From contig VWPU01009725.1 in the NCBI GenBank assembly GCA_013398955.1, forward strand, positions 1 to 64,000: a stretch of DNA of 64,000 nucleotides. The letters run 5' to 3'. Both the position numbers and the translations under genes were made by a program. Source of the stretch: Callaeas wilsoni (taxonomy: Eukaryota; Chordata; Aves; Passeriformes; Callaeidae). The notes beneath the pieces were generated by a model. The model had not been told where the DNA came from, ran no database searches, and saw only the letters and a program-made list of their open reading frames with translations. Below are positions 57,772-64,000 of this stretch, one piece after another. Each line of letters starts with the position of its first letter. The stretch's first letter is position 1.

Positions 57772-59683
57772 TACAGGCAATCTAGTTTTGAAAGATATGT
57801 TTTAGGTATGCTTTATACATAAAAAGGAGAAGGAGCTTTGGAATCCCCTTGTACTCAGGTAGGGGTGGTGTAATCACTGTGAGGTTCACCTGGAGACAGA
57901 ATTCTAAATAAATGTGAAATTTTAGAGCCAGAAAAAGTGTCTGGGAGATTTAGAACTGTCCAGTGCTTCTCTTTTGCTACAGTAGACCACAACTTTTGCA
58001 TAAATATTAGAAAATTGACATTTTTCAATGTCATTTATGAAGTACCATGGCATAAAAAGAGTCTCCAGAACAACTGTTGGCATCTTCCCACTGTCCATGT
58101 GAGCAGGGCAAGGGATAAATCAAAAGTGCATTGGCTACTGGTGAAAAGATTACAGCAGTCACAAAAATTACAGTGGGAATTGGGCAGTGGAATTACCAGA
58201 GCAAACCCACAGCAGTTGTTCCAACAGCAACAACACAGAAATTGGACTTGGAATCTTCAAGGAAGGAAAATAAAGCATCCAGTGCAATTTCTTGAGAAGA
58301 AATAGGGATTTGGTGCTTCCATGACTTGGATGGAGCTTGTCTGACAAAAAAGGTTATCGGGGCTGAAGAACAAAGTCCAAACACAATTCCTTGTCTTGCT
58401 GTATTTGATCTCAAATCTTATTTTTCTCTTCAAACATTTTCAGTCAATCAGGTGTCTCTATTGTCTCAGAGAGGATGGTAAACATAGGAGAGCGAGGCTG
58501 AAAGGTCAATGCCAAGGAAGCTGGGATTACATGTTTGAATTACTCAGCTTGGTGACATTTTAAATGAATTACTTTGGGTTGCAAAGAGTAGAAAAATCTG
58601 AATAAAAGCAATGTTAAGGAATGTGCAGAAATGTTGCAGAGCCCTTCAATGCCATGGGCACACAGCAAAGGGCTGGAAATCATATTTATCTTGAAGAAAT
58701 ACAAGATTAACTCACGTGGATCTATTTCTCTAAGTAAAATAACTTGCACAAAAGAAGGTTACATTGATTACTGCCTGTTCAAATTACTCATTATAAGTTT
58801 TCTGGGTTTCCAGTTTGGTTTTGGTGGCACAACATTATAAATCAGGCACAACCCCGTCAGCACTGATAGACTGGTGCTGGTTTAGGTGGTGTGAGCAGGG
58901 GATAGAAATGTAAAAGCTCAGAGGAGAAGTTGTCCCCTGAATTGACCTGTCTGGAGCGTGTTTGAGGGAGTGATTCTCAGTTTACACCGATAGAAAACTG
59001 AAATTCCTGATTTGAAATGATACTAAATATGGAATAACACAGTATTCCACTAAAAGGGCTGCATTCCATTCATCTGAAGATGCAAAAAAATCTGTCTGGC
59101 TTTTTCCTAACTGTACAAATAAAAATAATTTGGGTCGCTTTCATGCAACATTAAACATTTGTCTTGAAAGGGGCTGTCAGAGCAGGAATCTTCACCTGCA
59201 GCACTCACCTGTGCTCTGCGTAATTTGGGTCACACACTCCCAACAATCCATAGAACCTCTGCAGAATCAACTGAAGTTGTGTGATCCAGTGCTAAAAGTT
59301 AATTTTTTTAAAAAAAACACCCCTTAATCAGACTGCTACACCAACATTTTTTAAAGTAATAGTCTTTCTGTAACAATTTTTGCTCCACAGTTCAGTCCCA
59401 AGAAGCTGTTTTAAAATAGCACTGAAGTGGGGACATTATTCACATAAAGGCTGAGGCTTTACGAGTGAGGAGCTTGCAAAGAGGGGAATTCTCTTGTCTG
59501 GTGCAATGAATGAGATTCAAGTGAAGGAAAAACATTGGCCAGAAGTAAAATTCCTCCAGGGTTTTGAAAGGTATTTCTGTTAAAATGAGGTTTTTACAAT
59601 AACGATTACAAGTTCAAGGCAGTTATCATCATCTACAGGTGCTTGAAGTGACAAGTTGCTGCTGTCTTGTAAGGCATAGAGAC
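57772..59683. other. Unique non-coding sequence
   Basis: No gene or transposon was recognised. The 122-codon frame 57937-58305, rich in Gln, Asn and Lys near its end, has no domain. Other frames are under 75 codons. Confidence 0.5.
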
Positions 59684-59906
59684 ATAATGGCCAGAAATTA
59701 GAAGAAATTTTGTATTTCAGGAGGAATTTCTTCATGGAAAGGGTTGTTAAACCTTGGAATGGGCTGCCAGGGAGGTGGTGGAGCCCCCATCCCTGGAGGT
59801 GTTCAAGAATTGAAAGGACATGGCACTCAGTGCCCTGGGCTGGGTGACAAGGTGGGGATCAGTCAAAAGCTGGACTTGATCTCAGGCCTAAATGAGTCTG
59901 TGATAA
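59684..59906 (+). mobile_element. CR1 LINE 3' end, older subfamily (sense)
   Basis: The plus strand shows AGGAGGAATTTCTTCATGGA, CCTTGGAATGGGCTGCCAG, GGTGGTGGAGCCCCCATCCC, CACTCAGTGCCCTGGGCTGG, TGACAAGGTGGGGATCAG, GGACTTGATCTCAGGCC and a CTAAATGAGTCTGTGATAA tail. It belongs to the subfamily represented in antisense at 34272-34590. It is 5'-truncated. Confidence 0.92.
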
Positions 59907-60684
59907 GGGTTAGATTCAAAGTTTGTAAAATACAGAATGAAAGCAGATGTATTTGTGCAAGAATCCCTTTTCAAGATAAGTAGATCAGGAAGAAGTGCTT
60001 TAAGGGTTTCCTGTGAGGTGAGAGATGATTTAATTCTGCTTCTATTACCTGAAATATTAATGATTAGCAAAGTCTCTGAATTTAGAGTACCAGGACAACC
60101 ACAGAGTGGGGTGCATCTAAGAGGCATAGAGCAGGAAAAGGAAACGGCAGGGAATAGAGGGAAGTGGGGGCATGGCCAACAAGAACAGCTAAAACTGGTG
60201 TTCTCCACCAGGAAAAGCTGGAAACCAGCACCAAGAGAGCTGCACGACTTAAGTTCTTAGCGTTCAACAAGTTGCTGCAAATAGAAAACAATTTTCTGGG
60301 TTCAAAATGTGGGGATTAGAAGCTATATTTCAAACTGGAATTCAATCCCTGCTGCAAAACTGGAATCTGATCGGTAACAAAAAGGACACATCTGGGACCA
60401 CTGAACAAGCACAGTGTCTTCAGCTACCTCAGAGCCTGCCTTTACATCTGCAGAAGGAAAGGAAGCTGAAAACCCAAACTGGCTGTGGTTTCCCAGGTCA
60501 GCGAGAAGCCTGGCAGCAGCTCAAGATTTAATAAAATCCCTCCAGGTCCTTGCAGGAGTGACAAGCCCATGATGCAGGCTCCAGCCAGCACTGAAAGGGA
60601 TGATAATGTGCAGGCTGATAAAGGCAGAGCTCTGCAAGGATTAAATTGGCCCCACAGCTTCATTCCCCCTCTGTGGGAACTTCT
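59907..60684. other. Unique non-coding sequence
   Basis: No gene or repeat was recognised. Overlapping frames of 60-107 codons on both strands show no domain. Confidence 0.5.
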
Positions 60685-61347
60685 TGGTTTGGGCGGTCGG
60701 GACGGTTATAGATGAGAGATCTTTGTGGTTAGGTCTTAGAGTGTGTAGTTTATTTATGAAAGGCGTGGGTGTAGTGGCCCTGTTTGGAGTTGCTAGCCGC
60801 AGCTCGAAGTAGGCTAGAAAAGTGAGAGAGCAAGAGAAGCAAAGGTGAGAGCAAGAGAGAGTAAGGGCGAGGGGAAGTAGTGGAAGTAGTAAAAGGAAAG
60901 GGAAAAGAGGGAAAAGAGTGTGAAGAAGAGAGAGAAGTTCTTATTTACAATACAATAAATCTTCTTCTGTGTTGAATATTCTAATTCCCATTAACCAATC
61001 TAGTACAAGATACAAATCCTACAGTATTTACATACAGCCTATAAGAATTATTACATTACCATACTGTGTTACGTTTTAAACTCTAGAAACTCCTCTCTGG
61101 ACCCCTGCTGCCAAGCTAGCAGGGTCTGCTCTGACCCTTGGAGCTGTCAGCAGGCAGAGGGTATTGTTCAATCAGAGAGGGGATTACCTTCTGCCGGCCA
61201 TCCCATTGTTTTCCAGTTGTTCAGTAACTAAGGCTTGGTATCTTGAAGCTTGCTTTCATTTTAATCTCACTTATAGTTTCTTTATTCTCAGCATCTTTTG
61301 CCAGGCAATCATATTTATAAGGTTTTTCTGTTTCATCTTCTCCAACA
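60685..61347 (-). mobile_element. Solo LTR, avian ERVK-like (antisense)
   Basis: Read on the minus strand it starts TGTTGGAGAAGATGAAACAG and ends CGACCGCCCAAACCA. A polyadenylation signal AATAAA (plus strand TTTATT at 60749-60754) lies about 65 bp before the end, as expected of R followed by a short U5. A purine-rich plus-strand block at about 60815-60945 is the U3-side C/T-rich tract. The plus-strand CAATACAATAAATCTTCTTC and ATACAAATCCTACAGTATTT blocks match my recollection of passerine ERVK LTRs. No clear 6-bp flanking duplication was found (ACTTCT versus CCACAC). No internal coding region adjoins it. Confidence 0.72.
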
Positions 61348-62336
61348 CCACACCCACAGGAGAGGGGGGTTCATCACTGAGGAAATGTCTGTTCCCTGAC
61401 AGCACCACTCTGGCAACCCAGCTTTAATGTGGAGCAATTTCCAAGTTTGCCTCCATCGGGGGGCACTGGGAGGAATCGGGACATGGCATTTTTCCTCTCC
61501 ATGCCCATTGTGCAGAAGGATGGAAACGGCTCGTGTGACACACTGCAAGCACACGGCCAAAGGAGCCCAGAGGCTGCCACCCTCTCGGAGGGGCTTGGAA
61601 AGCACTCCTCCCTCCACGGGCGGGTGAGCGGAACAAAACTTCAATTACGGAGGAAAATACCCACTGGTTGGAGTTCCCAGGTATGAGGTGTTTTATTGCC
61701 TCAGCCCTGGGAGGATTTCTGGGAGCCAGAGTTAAGCGCAGCTTCCATTTGGCCAGGCCAACTTAGGCAGAGGGGGGGAATTCCCTGGGCTGTCTCATGG
61801 CATCTGATTTCCTTTTTTCCTCTGGGCAGTGTGGTGGTAACCATTAAACCCAGCTGCCTGCGGGGAGTAGAGCACAGATATGCCTCATAACCACTCGTGT
61901 GCAGCTGTGTTAAGTTTTTCAACCCCCTGTTCTAGTCTTGATATCAGCAATGAGGCACAAAACCTATCAGATGGAGCCATGCACATTTTCCTTAAGATTG
62001 CTGTTGTCATAACTCCTGGGAAAACTTTCTAGTCCCAGGTACTCAGAAATACAGCGTTATTAAGTTTCTAATGTCTGGCGCTCATTTAAAGGCAGAAACT
62101 GTGATTAGATGATTTGCAACACCTCTCTCTGATCAGTAAAATTAAGCTGCAAGCTTGATAAGGAGTAATAAATCTCTTATATTCTCTCCCCCTTTGTCCT
62201 TCTTTTCCAAAACACTAAATCTGACTGTTTTTTTTTCTTTTTGAGATTATGCAAAGTCTACTTGCTGGTAAATACTTACAGGGATTAATCAGGGGTTTAA
62301 TTAGTTAATTTGCCAGTCATTGCCTAAGAAATAGGA
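61348..62336. other. Non-coding sequence, partly GC-rich
   Basis: 61360-61640 is GC-richer with several CpGs, and overlapping frames of up to 103 codons appear on both strands. I recognise no product. A GGCGG/GTGAGC donor-like site occurs at about 61624, but no matching acceptor is convincing. Confidence 0.45.
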
Positions 62337-62395
62337 ATCATAGAATATGATTGGAAGGAACCCACAAGGATCATCACAGTCTGATTCCAAACAAT
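62337..62395 (-). mobile_element. CR1 3'-tip fragment (antisense)
   Basis: The plus strand shows AATCATAGAATATGATTGGA, AGGAACCCACAAGGATCATC and CAGTCTGATTCC, matching the terminal block of a CR1 subfamily with the AACCCACAAGGATCATC variant. It is severely truncated and diverged. Confidence 0.7.
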
Positions 62396-64000
62396 ATTTC
62401 CGAAAGTTCTTAAGGAATGGATTTTTGCCTCACTGTCTGTCACATTTGTAAGCATTAATTTGGCTTTCCAAGGAAACATCTCTTCAGTGAGGAACTTTTC
62501 TAAGACAGGTTAGGTGAACAAAATAAGTGATGGAGAAGAGGCCACATGGAGCTTTTATTATTTCTTTAAATATGTAAAATACAACTATTAGAAAAAAAAA
62601 GAGAAAAAACATCAATTAAGCAAATATTTCGGCTCTAAATGAAGCCTGGCTGACTCAGTGTTGCTACATAAACATTGGTTTAAGCAGTAAATGATGTAGG
62701 AAAGAATCAATTAACAGGCTAAACGGTCATGTCAATTTGCAAAGAGAATTAAGAATTAAGCGGAGAAACACCAATTCGTGGTTACTCAAGGTCTGGCTCT
62801 AAGTTTCCTACAGAGCAAATATCAGCCAAACAAATACCAGCAGTGGTAGCGTGGGGGTTCTCTGGCTCATTCATTATTTCTGTGTTATAAAACAATCAAC
62901 ATCAGCTCCCTGACAGCCCAGAGCCTGAGACACTTCCAACTCTGAAGCAAAATAAAAATCTTGAATGGATCAACAAGAGGACTCTTTCCTATGGTTTCCA
63001 GAAATACTCCAGGATAATGCATAGATAAATACTCAGATTATCTCTACTGGAGCCTTATAAAAAGCAATTACTGAATAAGACACCCAGGGTCCCCCATGCC
63101 CTTTCCAGACATCTCTTTTGGTAAAGGCAGAATCATGTAAAACTATTTCCACACCAAAAAAATAGAGTTTTCAAGATGCAGGCTGAATTTTCTTTTCAAA
63201 AGCTCATCCTGGAGAATCACTTGCAGCCTAATAATCATAACATTCACTTGGGAAGCAAAACTAAAGTCAGATTCTGAGTGAAAAGGGCTGAAATTGTGTT
63301 CCCTGAAACCCGAGGTTGTTGAATCAACGTGTCCATGAACATGGATGCTGCAGCATCATCCTTTCCCTTCATTTTTTTCCTAGATATGAAGAATTAAAAG
63401 GTAAAAGCATTTGACTAAATGCAAATAAAGTTAATTTCTGACCCTGTGCTCCTTTCATGAGAGATTGAATCAGCACCATCAGTGAAGTCTCTGGCACAAT
63501 TCACTTGACCAGACCACCCAAAAGGCCACGATGGATCAGTCTGGAAATTCATTTCTTCCCTTGGATTTCCCAGGGGGAACAGCTGAGCTGCCAACTGCAG
63601 ATCCCTAAAGCCAAATGAGAGGAGTCTCACCAGCAACATCTAAACCTCCTAACTGACTTTGTCAAAGAGCTTCCCTCACTAGACCTATAAATCATGGGCA
63701 TTTATAGAGCACGTTACAGTCTCCAACTACCACGGCCTAAAATGCCCAGAACTTGAAGACTAAGGTTGCCAGCAGGAATTAAGGAGTTAATGAACATTTA
63801 CTGGGATTTACTGAGAAAAACCTGTCCCAAAGAGAAGGGAGAACCTTAATTCTAACTCCACTTAGAGTGAACTTGCAGAAAAACAGAGCTTTCCTCGCCC
63901 ACACCTGAAATTATCTTGCACTGGTGGATCCTAGGAGGCAAACAGGTTTACCATAACCCAGCTCCTAACACAGATCTATAAACCACCTCCACAGATTCAT
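62396..64000. other. Unique AT-rich non-coding sequence
   Basis: No gene, RNA or transposon was recognised to the end of the window. Open frames are under 75 codons. Confidence 0.55.

Overview
The window is vertebrate nuclear DNA, almost certainly from a bird and probably a passerine. The diagnostic evidence is the repeat content. There are about eighteen CR1 (chicken repeat 1) LINE fragments on both strands, many ending in the CR1 3' tail (a TTCCAACCCAAACCATTC-like block followed by degenerate TGATTCTGTG-type repeats). There are also several LTRs of avian endogenous retrovirus types. The sequence is AT-rich and CpG-poor, with four assembly gaps (single N at 4633, 8225 and 53298, and a run of 265 N at 57482-57746). 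Nothing looks bacterial, plasmid-borne or viral in organisation.

I recognise no protein-coding gene, exon of a known gene, tRNA, rRNA or other structural RNA. All open frames are short (158 codons at most), start anywhere, and many lie inside CR1, LTR or tandem-repeat DNA. The window therefore reads as intergenic or deep-intronic sequence, and I cannot say which locus. Two short stretches (51623-51803 and 16329-16586) could be an unrecognised exon or a fossil coding fragment, but neither is assigned.

Layout: 1-11.2 kb is mostly unique sequence with one antisense CR1, one sense CR1, the first copy (7133-7577) of a 445-447 bp TIR/LTR-like element, and two N-associated local duplications. 11.2-21.6 kb holds the second copy of that element (11233-11679), a possible LTR at 14529-14901, CR1 fragments, an 11-copy 23-bp minisatellite (18637-18888) and an LTR with an internal 81-bp duplication (19121-19595). 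21.6-34 kb is mainly unique AT-rich DNA with one CR1 and a solo ERVL-type LTR (32489-33087). 34-49 kb is the CR1-rich part, including a nested CR1-in-CR1 (37598-38472) and a TCTA microsatellite. 49-56 kb is mostly unique. 56-64 kb contains an LTR (55971-56237), the third copy of the 447-bp element (56374-56820), a gapped GAAGA/GAAAA microsatellite, another CR1, and an antisense ERVK-type LTR (60685-61347).

No new multi-gene system is present. The best leads are the three-copy element with matching termini and 4-bp flanking repeats, the N-associated duplications that look like assembly errors, the frame-independent minisatellite, and a CpG-rich open stretch at about 28.1-28.45 kb. Family names come from recalled consensus features; no database search was possible.
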